A stretch of DNA of 8,799 nucleotides from Candidatus Coatesbacteria bacterium RBG_13_66_14 (GTDB taxonomy: Bacteria; RBG-13-66-14): assembly GCA_001774505.1 (NCBI GenBank), contig MFAF01000110.1:1481-10279 (forward strand), read 5' to 3'. The position numbers were made by a program, and so were the translations under genes. Below, one piece after another: positions 1 through 8,799 of this stretch (positions are counted from its first letter, which is position 1; each line of letters opens with the position of its first letter). The notes under the pieces were generated by a model. That model was not told the DNA's origin, did not search any database, and worked only from the letters and a program-made list of their open reading frames with translations.

Positions 1-212
1 CCCTGGGCACGGGGGGCGGTTGGAACTCCCCCATCGGCCACGGCACCCTCTACCTGAAGCCTGGGCCGGGAGCCGACTGGGACGTGGCCCTGGATTTCGG
101 CCAAAAGCACCTGCCCGAGCCGACCTTCGAAGGCGAAACGGCCGTGTGGGAGTTCACCGACCTGGAGCCCCCTTCGGATACCTGCTACTGGCTCAAGGTG
201 AAGGGGCCTTAA
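1..212 (+). CDS. C-terminal fragment of an unrecognised protein
   Basis: This is the last 69 codons of a + strand gene that begins before the window. The reading frame runs open from base 3 to a TAA at 210-212. Almost every codon ends in G or C, as in the other genes here, which supports real coding. The fragment is rich in Gly, Pro, Trp, Thr and acidic residues (for example GHGTLYLKPGPGADWDVALD and WEFTDLEPPSDTCYWLKV). It alternates short hydrophobic and polar stretches, as in a beta-rich extracytoplasmic domain, and shows no transmembrane segment. It carries a single cysteine close to the C-terminus. I do not recognise a family and infer no function. It is the last gene of its unit, because an intrinsic terminator follows about 65 bases after the stop. 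Confidence 0.6.
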   Translation, partial: LGTGGGWNSPIGHGTLYLKPGPGADWDVALDFGQKHLPEPTFEGETAVWEFTDLEPPSDTCYWLKVKGP

Positions 213-277
213 TCAGTTTGGCGCGCCAGATTGGGAGGGACACCAACAAGCGACGAATTTTCCAGGCTGGCTCTTCG

Positions 278-303
278 AAAGCGGGGGTGACCCCGCTTTT
301 TTT
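278..303 (+). terminator. Intrinsic terminator after the first + strand gene
   Basis: A perfect 9-bp stem (278-286 with 291-299) closes on a GTGA tetraloop of the stable GNRA type. A T run through 303 follows directly. This is a textbook rho-independent terminator for the partial gene ending at 212. It also insulates the downstream regulator gene from read-through. Confidence 0.9.
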
Positions 304-364
304 ATCGGGCGTCGGACCGCGTCCGGCGTGCCTCTCCGGTTAAACGACGGTGTTCGTCCGTCCC

Positions 365-379
365 TGGTACGCATCTTGC
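365..379 (+). promoter_or_regulatory. Sigma-54 (RpoN) type promoter for the regulator gene
   Basis: The sequence TGGTACGCATCTTGC matches the sigma-54 consensus TGGCACG-N4-TTGC with one change (C to T in the -24 element, a common variant). The invariant GG (366-367) and GC (378-379) are separated by exactly 10 bases, as this sigma factor requires. Transcription would start near 391, leaving a leader of about 68 nt before the ATG at 459. An imperfect inverted repeat at 311-327 (CGGAC-CGC-GTCCG core), about 70 bases upstream of the predicted start, could be a site for an enhancer-binding activator, but that part is speculative. No convincing sigma-70 hexamer pair competes with it in this gap. 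Confidence 0.65.
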
Positions 380-428
380 GTTCAAGGGGAATCCCCAATT
401 CAAACCCGGTCATCCCCTTACCAAAGGA

Positions 429-452
429 AGACAAGGGGTTTAAATCCATTGC
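429..452. repeat. Diverged copy of a palindromic intergenic repeat
   Basis: Bases 429-444 (AGACAAGGGGTTTAAA) are identical over 16 nt to 1390-1405. The second half of the palindrome (445-452) has decayed: it reads TCCATTGC where the intact copy has CCCCTTGT, three mismatches. The repeat sits in the leader of the regulator gene. Its TTTAAA core supplies the in-frame TAA (441-443) that limits how far upstream the gene can start. Confidence 0.55.
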
Positions 453-458
453 CTCAAA

Positions 459-1325
459 ATGAGGAACATGAAAACCGAAGCGACACGAGTCACGCCCCGG
501 CGAACCGAGCGAAGCGAGCTACGCCCCCGGCGAACCGTACTCATCATAGACGACGAGGAAAACCTGCTGGAGCCCCTGACCCTGGGCCTCGGGCAGCTCT
601 CGCCCGATTTCAGCTACACCGCCACCTCCGACCCGGTGGAGGGGATGGTGCTGCTCGACCGCAATCCGGTGGACGTCCTGGTCACCGACATGATCATGCC
701 CTACGTCACCGGCCTGGACATCATCGAGCAGGTCGTCAACCACTTCCCACAGACCGCCTGCATCCTGATGACGGCCTACGGCTCGCCGGACATCGAGATA
801 GTCCTTGACGAATACTCGGTCAGTTACGTCGAGAAGCCGCTGGACCTGGACGTGCTCCACCGGATGATAGTGAACCTGACCCGGGAACCCAAGGCCGTCG
901 CCGACCTCAGCGGGGTCACCCTGCCCACCTTCGCCCGGGTGCTGGCGTCGAAGGAGCTGACCTGCCGGGTGGACATCGAGTGCGGGGAGAAGAGGAAGGG
1001 AACGCTGTTCTTCTCGCGGGGGGAGCTCTTCCACGCCAGGCTCGGTAGCCTGTCGCCCGAGGCGGCGGCGGTGGCCATGCTGACCTGCGAAAAGGCAAGG
1101 ATAACCATCCACCAGTTCAAGCGCCCCTTACGCCGGAAAATCCATCGGAGCATGGAGGAGATTCTGCACGTGAAGATGGGGGAGGAAGAGGAACCTTTCG
1201 CCTCCATCGGCGGTTCGGATTATCTCGACCCGGCCGAGAACGGTTACACCAACACCCAGAACCTCATCGGGCTGCTCTCCGCGGGGGTCACGCTGAAGTA
1301 CAACCTGCTCCAGCGGAAGAGTTGA
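459..1325 (+). CDS. Response regulator: receiver domain plus PATAN/DUF4388 domain
   Basis: This is a 288-residue cytoplasmic signalling protein. Residues 26-140 form a CheY-like receiver with the acidic pair D31/D32, phospho-acceptor D77 in VTDMIMP, the conserved switch Thr T105 in MTAYG, and K126 in the EKP motif, so all phosphorylation residues are present. Residues about 149-220 (from LSGVTLPTFARVL through GTLFFSRGELFHARLG) match the DUF4388/PATAN pattern, a protein-interaction output domain common in regulators of surface motility and development. There is no DNA-binding helix-turn-helix, so the output is probably protein-protein contact. The acidic tail (230-288) is unassigned. An in-frame TAA at 441-443 limits the start to ATG 459 or ATG 468. 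Neither has a good Shine-Dalgarno, and I keep 459. No histidine kinase lies nearby. The gene is probably monocistronic, with a sigma-54 promoter before it and a terminator after it. Confidence 0.88.
   Translation: MRNMKTEATRVTPRRTERSELRPRRTVLIIDDEENLLEPLTLGLGQLSPDFSYTATSDPVEGMVLLDRNPVDVLVTDMIMPYVTGLDIIEQVVNHFPQTACILMTAYGSPDIEIVLDEYSVSYVEKPLDLDVLHRMIVNLTREPKAVADLSGVTLPTFARVLASKELTCRVDIECGEKRKGTLFFSRGELFHARLGSLSPEAAAVAMLTCEKARITIHQFKRPLRRKIHRSMEEILHVKMGEEEEPFASIGGSDYLDPAENGYTNTQNLIGLLSAGVTLKYNLLQRKS
495..537 (+). repeat. In-frame 13-bp direct repeat in the regulator's N-terminal tail
   Basis: CCCCGGCGAACCG occurs at 495-507 and again at 525-537, exactly 30 bases (10 codons) apart. It encodes two copies of a PRRT peptide in the basic extension ahead of the receiver domain. 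It looks like a small in-frame duplication and has no evident functional motif. Confidence 0.5.
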
Positions 1326-1346
1326 GGCCGGTCCAAACACGGAAAA

Positions 1347-1374
1347 GGAACGCCCGGCGGCGTTCCCTTTTTTT
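1347..1374 (+). terminator. Intrinsic terminator of the regulator gene, possibly bidirectional
   Basis: A perfect 8-bp stem, GGAACGCC (1347-1354) with GGCGTTCC (1359-1366), encloses a CGGC loop. After one unpaired C comes a run of seven T on + (1368-1374), 21 bases past the regulator stop codon. On the minus strand the same stem is followed by four T (1346-1343), so it may also stop transcripts arriving from rpoD. Confidence 0.85.
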
Positions 1375-1389
1375 ATCGAGATACGACGG

Positions 1390-1412
1390 AGACAAGGGGT
1401 TTAAACCCCTTG

Positions 1413-1413
<1 letters not shown>
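1390..1413. repeat. Perfect intergenic palindrome, intact copy
   Basis: Bases 1392-1413 form a perfect 22-nt palindrome with core AAGGGGTTTAAACCCCTT. Its first 16 nt, from 1390, repeat at 429-444. It lies immediately after the rpoD coding sequence and shares base 1413 with the rpoD stop codon. As RNA it could fold to an 8-bp stem with a TTTAAA loop. No T run follows on either strand, so it is not a classical terminator. As DNA it could be a protein-binding site or a small dispersed repeat. Confidence 0.65.
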
Positions 1414-3227
<1,814 letters not shown>

Positions 3228-3377
3228 GGGCTCCTCCAAACCGAACCGGTTGCCGTACCTTCAAGAGCGGGCAATGATAAGAAAATCCCGGGGGCGATAC
3301 AAGGGAGATTTCTGGTGCGTTTTCGGGGATTGTGAAAGGGATAACTCGCTGAAGACAAACAAGTTACATATTAAGTT

Positions 3378-3391
3378 GCGACCCTGGTCGC
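3378..3391. promoter_or_regulatory. Palindrome GCGACC-CT-GGTCGC in the rpoD leader
   Basis: Perfect 6-bp inverted arms surround a 2-bp centre, with a further T·G wobble possible outside (3377/3392). It lies about 30 bases downstream of the proposed rpoD transcription start, where a repressor dimer could bind. On the minus strand it also fills a 17-bp spacer between weak hexamers TTTCCG and TAATAT, so it could be an operator inside a second, poor promoter. The binding protein is unknown. Confidence 0.35.
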
Positions 3392-3421
3392 GGAAATATG
3401 CTGCATTTTTTGCTCACGGTA

Positions 3422-3450
3422 AGTATAGCCGGAGTCTAGCCGAATTTCCA
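3422..3450 (-). promoter_or_regulatory. Candidate sigma-70 promoter for rpoD
   Basis: On the minus strand, TGGAAA (3450-3445; 4 of 6 to the -35 consensus) is followed by a 17-bp spacer and TATACT (3427-3422; 5 of 6 to the -10 consensus). Transcription would begin near 3415, giving an rpoD leader of roughly 190 nt. It is the best hexamer pair I can find in this gap. No experiment supports it here. Confidence 0.45.
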
Positions 3451-3502
3451 GGCGATCCCCCGACGTTAACCCTTTTAAGTCAACGAGATGACGTTAAAAT
3501 GA

Positions 3503-3530
3503 CACAAAAGCGGCCGAGCGGGCCTGGCCG
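3503..3530 (-). terminator. Weak hairpin after dnaG, possible terminator
   Basis: On the minus strand CGGCC (3530-3526) can pair with GGCCG (3515-3511) across a 10-base loop, followed by CTTTTGTG. The stem is short and the T run is broken, so it may only attenuate dnaG read-through into rpoD. Confidence 0.25.
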
Positions 3531-3581
3531 AATAGCGTAACTCTATGTAATTGAATTAGTTGCAAAACCGTAGTTCCGCGC

Positions 3582-5345
3582 CTAACCCTCCTCGACCTTC
3601 AAGGAATCAATCCGGGCCAGGAGCTTCCTGTAACGCTCCTCGTCCCCCTTCCGGTAGGCATCCTTCAGCTCCGCCTTCAGCCGGATGAGCTCGGTCCCGA
3701 GGTTGCGTCGCCGAAAAGCGTCCAGGCAGTCCACGAGGGCCTTCTCCCGTTCCTCCTCGTCCAGCTCCATCGCCATTACCCTGAAGAAGGCCTCCCGCGC
3801 GGCCGGCTCGAGCTTCGCGGCTGCGGGGCCGACGTCGGCGAGATTCCCCTCTCGAACCGCCTCGTAGGCCGGCTCCACGGCGGGGCGGACGGATTCGGGA
3901 AAGTCCGCCGGGTGGATTTCCCCGACCACGCGCCCGGCCCGTTCCCGGTCGTTGAAGAGGAGGAAGAGGAGCAGCCGCACGTCCTGCTCGAGAGGGACCG
4001 GCCTGACCCGTCTCACTGGAGCTGCCCGGTCGCCGGCGACCGCCCTCGTCTCGCGGACTGCGCGCCGCAGGTCTTCCCGCAGAGACCGGTTGCTCACACC
4101 GAGCTTGTCGGCGAAGCGGTCTATGAGCACGTCCCGGGCCATGCTCCCCTTGAGGACGAAGAGGTGCCCAGCCAGCTCCTCGACGAGCTTCCCGCGCCCC
4201 AGGGCGTCCTCGGGGCGGTGACGGCCGAGGAGGGCTTTGGTCAGGAACTCCTCGATGCCCACGGCCGCGTCTAGAATCGCGGACAGCGCGGCGGGCCCGT
4301 CATCCCGGATAACGTCGTCGGGGTCCCTCCCCGAGGGGGGCGTGGCCACCCGCACGGCCAGCCCGGCGTTGACCAGGTGCAACAGGGAACGGAGGGCGGC
4401 CGCCTGACCGGCGGCGTCGCCGTCGAAGAGCACGACCACGCCTTTTTCGGCGGCGAAACGGCCCAGGAGCTTGGCCTGCTCCTCGGTCAAGGCGGTGCCC
4501 AGCGGGGCGACCGCGGCGGCGAAACCGGCGCCGTGGAGGCTGACCACGTCCAGGTAGCCCTCGACCAGAAGGGCCGGGGAATCGCGCAGGGATTTGCGGG
4601 CCAGATCCAGGCCGTAGAGCTCCGATCCCTTGTGGTAGATCGGTGACTCCGGGGAGTTGACGTATTTGGGAACGTCCTGGGCGTCGGAGAGGTCCCGCCC
4701 GCCGAATCCGACGACCCGGCCCCGGGGGTCGCGGACGGGGAAGACGAGCCTGTCCCGCAGCCGGTCGTAGAGCCCGCCCGACTTGCCCCGGGTACAGAGG
4801 CCGGTCGTCAGGAGAAGCTCCGGGCGGACGCCGTCCTTGGGGAGCCGCTTGGCCAGGAAATCCCACTCGGGCGGCGCGTAGCCCAGGCCGAAGGCGGCCT
4901 GCATCTGTGCCGAAACCTTGCGCCGGGTGAGGAAATCGCGGCCCCTGACCCCGGCCGGTGAGGTCAGGAGGCGTTGGTAGAGCGTGGTCGCCCGCTCGAG
5001 GACCCGGTAGGCGTCGTCCCGCTCCCCGCGGCGGTCCCCGGTCCGGTCCGCGGTCTCGGTTATCTCGACGTTGAACTTGCGCGCCAGGTGCCGGACGGCC
5101 TCGAGGAAGTCCATCTTCTCCAGCTCCATGACGAAGCTGAAGACGTCGCCGCCCACGCCGCAGCCGAAGCAGTGGTAGAACTGGCGCGCGGCGTGGACGT
5201 TGAAGGAGGGGGTCTTCTCCTCGTGGAAGGGGCAGAGACCGACGTAGCTCTGGCCGCGGCGCTTGAGCTGGACGTACTCGCCCACCACGGCGACGATGTC
5301 GGCCGCGCGCCGAACCCGTTCGAGACTGGCGTCGTCTATGGCCAT
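3582..5345 (-). CDS. dnaG: DNA primase DnaG
   Basis: This primase synthesises the RNA primers for leading- and lagging-strand DNA replication at the fork, recruited by the DnaB helicase. At 587 residues it has normal length (E. coli 581). The N-terminal CHC2 zinc-binding domain (about 1-100) has ligands C38, H41, C59 and C62 in CPFHEEKTPSF and HCFGC. The catalytic core (about 110-370) contains DRLRDRLVFPV, the PKYVNSPESPIYHKG motif, and the TOPRIM residues E262 (VEGYLDV), D308/D310 (LFDGD) and the DPDD at 341-344, all present. The C-terminal part (about 450-587) is the helical helicase-interaction domain, variable as usual. ATG 5345 directly follows the mutS2 TAA with no gap. A GGAG inside the end of mutS2, 9 bases upstream, can serve as its ribosome site, so translational coupling is likely. 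Confidence 0.97.
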   Translation of the reverse strand: MAIDDASLERVRRAADIVAVVGEYVQLKRRGQSYVGLCPFHEEKTPSFNVHAARQFYHCFGCGVGGDVFSFVMELEKMDFLEAVRHLARKFNVEITETADRTGDRRGERDDAYRVLERATTLYQRLLTSPAGVRGRDFLTRRKVSAQMQAAFGLGYAPPEWDFLAKRLPKDGVRPELLLTTGLCTRGKSGGLYDRLRDRLVFPVRDPRGRVVGFGGRDLSDAQDVPKYVNSPESPIYHKGSELYGLDLARKSLRDSPALLVEGYLDVVSLHGAGFAAAVAPLGTALTEEQAKLLGRFAAEKGVVVLFDGDAAGQAAALRSLLHLVNAGLAVRVATPPSGRDPDDVIRDDGPAALSAILDAAVGIEEFLTKALLGRHRPEDALGRGKLVEELAGHLFVLKGSMARDVLIDRFADKLGVSNRSLREDLRRAVRETRAVAGDRAAPVRRVRPVPLEQDVRLLLFLLFNDRERAGRVVGEIHPADFPESVRPAVEPAYEAVREGNLADVGPAAAKLEPAAREAFFRVMAMELDEEEREKALVDCLDAFRRRNLGTELIRLKAELKDAYRKGDEERYRKLLARIDSLKVEEG

Positions 5346-7694
<2,349 letters not shown>

Positions 7695-7720
7695 GCGAAT
7701 GTCCGCGGCGACGGGGCCTT

Positions 7721-7741
7721 AAAAAGGGCGGACGACCGCCC
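7721..7741 (-). terminator. Hairpin terminator between the Roadblock-like gene and mutS2
   Basis: On the minus strand GGGCGG (7741-7736) pairs perfectly with CCGCCC (7731-7726) across a TCGT loop. Five T follow directly (7725-7721), about 25 bases downstream of the Roadblock-like stop codon. The stem is short (6 bp) but all G-C. It should cut most transcripts before mutS2. I find no clear promoter in the remaining bases before mutS2, so that gene may depend on read-through or on a promoter inside the preceding gene. Confidence 0.7.
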
Positions 7742-7766
7742 ACGGGAAAGGGGTGCGGTCTTTGGG

Positions 7767-8138
7767 CTAGGAGAGGAGTACTTTCAGCTCTCCAATGGCC
7801 AGTTTCGTGGCTCGGCGGTAGGGGCGGCGGCGCGGGAAAACGGCGGCCAGGACGTAATCCACGCCGTCCACGAGGAAGAAGCGGAAACAGTACTTCTTTC
7901 CTCCCACGGACGTGGCCAGAATTTCGTCCAGCTCGACCCCGGAGGAGTCCCGGCGGAGCTCGGCGATGGGGGTCTGGAGCTGGAGGGAGATGAGGTTGAG
8001 GAGGTCCACGTGCCCGCCACGACCCCAGGAGCAAATGACGAGGCCGTCCTCGCCCACCAGGGCGACCTCCTCGAAGGCCGATTTTTCGCCGATGCGGGTC
8101 AACACCGCGGCGATGCGGTCGTAGAGGCTTTCCGTCAA
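7767..8138 (-). CDS. Roadblock/LC7-like small regulatory protein
   Basis: This is a 123-residue soluble protein. Its pattern fits the Roadblock/LC7 (longin-like) fold: an N-terminal helix (YDRIAAVLTRIG), a strand pair with a G-E-D-G turn (EEVALVGEDGLVICSW), a long amphipathic helix (VDLLNLISLQLQTPIAEL), further strands (CFRFFLVDGVDYVLAAVF), and a final helix (YRRATKLAIGELKVLLS). In bacteria such proteins are usually partners of small Ras-like GTPases (MglA/MglB type) or act in signalling, but no GTPase gene is visible here, so the role is open. I place the start at TTG 8138 because a full AAGGAGG (8144-8150) lies 5 bases upstream of it. A longer version from TTG 8171 (134 aa) would translate that ribosome site as protein. 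A terminator follows the gene. The family call rests on pattern, not on a search. Confidence 0.65.
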   Translation of the reverse strand: MTESLYDRIAAVLTRIGEKSAFEEVALVGEDGLVICSWGRGGHVDLLNLISLQLQTPIAELRRDSSGVELDEILATSVGGKKYCFRFFLVDGVDYVLAAVFPRRRPYRRATKLAIGELKVLLS

Positions 8139-8143
8139 GGGAA

Positions 8144-8150
8144 CCTCCTT
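8144..8150 (-). promoter_or_regulatory. Strong Shine-Dalgarno AAGGAGG deciding the Roadblock-like start
   Basis: On the minus strand AAGGAGG is followed by TTCCC and a TTG codon (8138-8136). It is the strongest ribosome site in the window, and it argues for the shorter protein with a TTG start over the longer open frame. Confidence 0.7.
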
Positions 8151-8172
8151 GGGGGGCAAGGGGTAAAACAAC

Positions 8173-8190
8173 GGGCTTAACCGTGAGCCC
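8173..8190 (-). terminator. Weak hairpin after the permease gene
   Basis: On the minus strand GGGCT (8190-8186) can pair with AGCCC (8177-8173) across an 8-base loop, followed by GTTGTTTTA. With only 5 bp and an interrupted T run it is a marginal terminator. The permease and the Roadblock-like gene may still share a transcript. Confidence 0.25.
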
Positions 8191-8210
8191 CGCCCCTACG
8201 GATTTTTTCC

Positions 8211-8799
8211 TTAGAGCAGCTCCCCGCGCCCGGATTTCCGGTAGATGTGGAAGAAGAAAGGTCCCCCGGCCAAGGCCAGCGCCGCCCCCAGCGGTAGGGA
8301 CGGCAGACGGAGGTACACCAGCGCCAGCCGCACGAGGTTGTCCGCGGCCAATACTAGCACAGCCCCCACCAGGGCCGCCAGCGGGAGCATGCGCCGATGC
8401 CCGGCGCCGGCGGTCACGCGGACCAGGTGCGGCGCCACCAGACCGACGAAGGGCACGATGCCGGCGAAGGCGGTCACCGCGGCAGTGGCGAGCGAGGCGG
8501 CCAGGAGGATGCCGCGACGCGTCCGCTTCAGCTCCACACCCAGGGAGTGGGCCTGCGCCTCCCCCAGGGCCAGGGCGTCCAGGGCCGGGGCGCGCAGGAA
8601 TAGGTACACCCCCGCGCCGGCGACGAGAACGGCCGTGATCGCGAGCGGCCACCACTCCACGTAGGGGGTGGATAAATCACCCAGGAGCCAGGCCAGCACG
8701 GCCCCCTGGCTGAACACCGGCAGCCAGGCCAGGATGACCAGAATCACGCCCGACAGGGTGGCGTTGGTCACCACGCCGGCCACGATGAGCCCCGAGCGC
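8211..8799 (-). CDS. FecCD/BtuC-type ABC transporter permease, C-terminal part
   Basis: This is the C-terminal 195 residues of an inner-membrane permease for siderophore, heme or cobalamin-type iron or cobalt chelates. The gene continues beyond the window: the frame stays open to base 8799, reading RSGLIVAGVV at the edge. It shows several hydrophobic segments and family hallmarks: LGDLSTPYVEWW, then ALALGEAQAHSLGVELKRTRR, then AGIVPFVGLVAPHLVR (the cytoplasmic coupling region that contacts the ATPase), then HRRMLPLAALVGA, and the C-terminal LPLGAALALAGGPFFFHIYRK. The substrate cannot be told from this part. In many such operons an ATPase gene follows the permease. Here the next gene is the Roadblock-like one, so the ATPase must lie upstream or elsewhere. 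The stop is TAA at 8211-8213. A weak 5-bp hairpin (8173-8190) lies downstream. Confidence 0.9.
   Translation of the reverse strand, partial: RSGLIVAGVVTNATLSGVILVILAWLPVFSQGAVLAWLLGDLSTPYVEWWPLAITAVLVAGAGVYLFLRAPALDALALGEAQAHSLGVELKRTRRGILLAASLATAAVTAFAGIVPFVGLVAPHLVRVTAGAGHRRMLPLAALVGAVLVLAADNLVRLALVYLRLPSLPLGAALALAGGPFFFHIYRKSGRGELL

Larger units (their letters stand above)
3228..3581 (-). promoter_or_regulatory. AT-richer dnaG-rpoD spacer: rpoD leader and control region
   Basis: This gene-free stretch of about 354 bases is visibly richer in A and T than the rest of the window, and I see no supported gene in it on either strand. It holds a possible weak terminator for dnaG, a likely sigma-70 promoter for rpoD, a 14-bp palindrome (3378-3391), a direct repeat of TTAACGTC read on the minus strand (3462-3469 and 3490-3497, start points 28 bases apart), and the rpoD ribosome binding site (3233-3237). 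Together these suggest that rpoD has its own control in addition to read-through from dnaG. Confidence 0.5.

Noticed and set aside
219..228. TGGCGCGCCA palindrome just after the first gene
   Set aside because: A 10-bp GC palindrome is expected by chance in such GC-rich DNA, and nothing nearby gives it a role.
3490..3581. Possible tRNA or small RNA in the spacer after dnaG
   Set aside because: I could not fold a cloverleaf or find T-loop (GGTTCRA) signals. Only a weak 5-bp hairpin is present.

Overview
This is a GC-rich bacterial window, with G or C at most third codon positions. It carries core housekeeping genes plus short accessory pieces. The phylum cannot be fixed from sequence alone. 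The mutS2-dnaG-rpoD order, a receiver-PATAN (DUF4388) regulator and an apparent sigma-54 promoter would fit Deltaproteobacteria or a GC-rich uncultured phylum, but this is inference. I see no tRNA, rRNA, CRISPR array, transposase or phage gene.

Layout. The window opens on + with the last 69 codons of an unrecognised protein, closed by a clear intrinsic terminator. A strong sigma-54-type promoter (TGGTACG-N4-TTGC) then precedes a + strand response regulator with an N-terminal receiver domain and a PATAN/DUF4388 domain. This gene converges on rpoD. The short gap between them holds a terminator hairpin and a perfect palindrome, whose diverged copy lies just upstream of the regulator.

From about 1.4 kb to the end everything is on the minus strand. 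In transcription order it runs: a truncated FecCD/BtuC-type metal-chelate ABC permease, a small Roadblock/LC7-like protein, mutS2, dnaG and rpoD. A compact hairpin terminator lies between the Roadblock-like gene and mutS2. The stop codon of mutS2 directly abuts the start codon of dnaG, so the two are almost certainly co-transcribed and probably translationally coupled. dnaG and rpoD are separated by about 354 bases of AT-richer DNA with a likely rpoD promoter, a palindrome and a direct repeat.

How they work together. dnaG (primase) and rpoD (primary sigma factor) are two core genes of the classical macromolecular-synthesis cluster (rpsU-dnaG-rpoD in enterobacteria). Here mutS2 occupies the upstream position. 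The regulator looks independently controlled, through sigma-54. I do not see a clear new multi-gene system. The points most worth a second look are the sigma-54 promoter, a MutS2 Smr domain that has lost its LDLR-type motif, the palindromic repeat pair around the regulator gene, and the structured rpoD leader.
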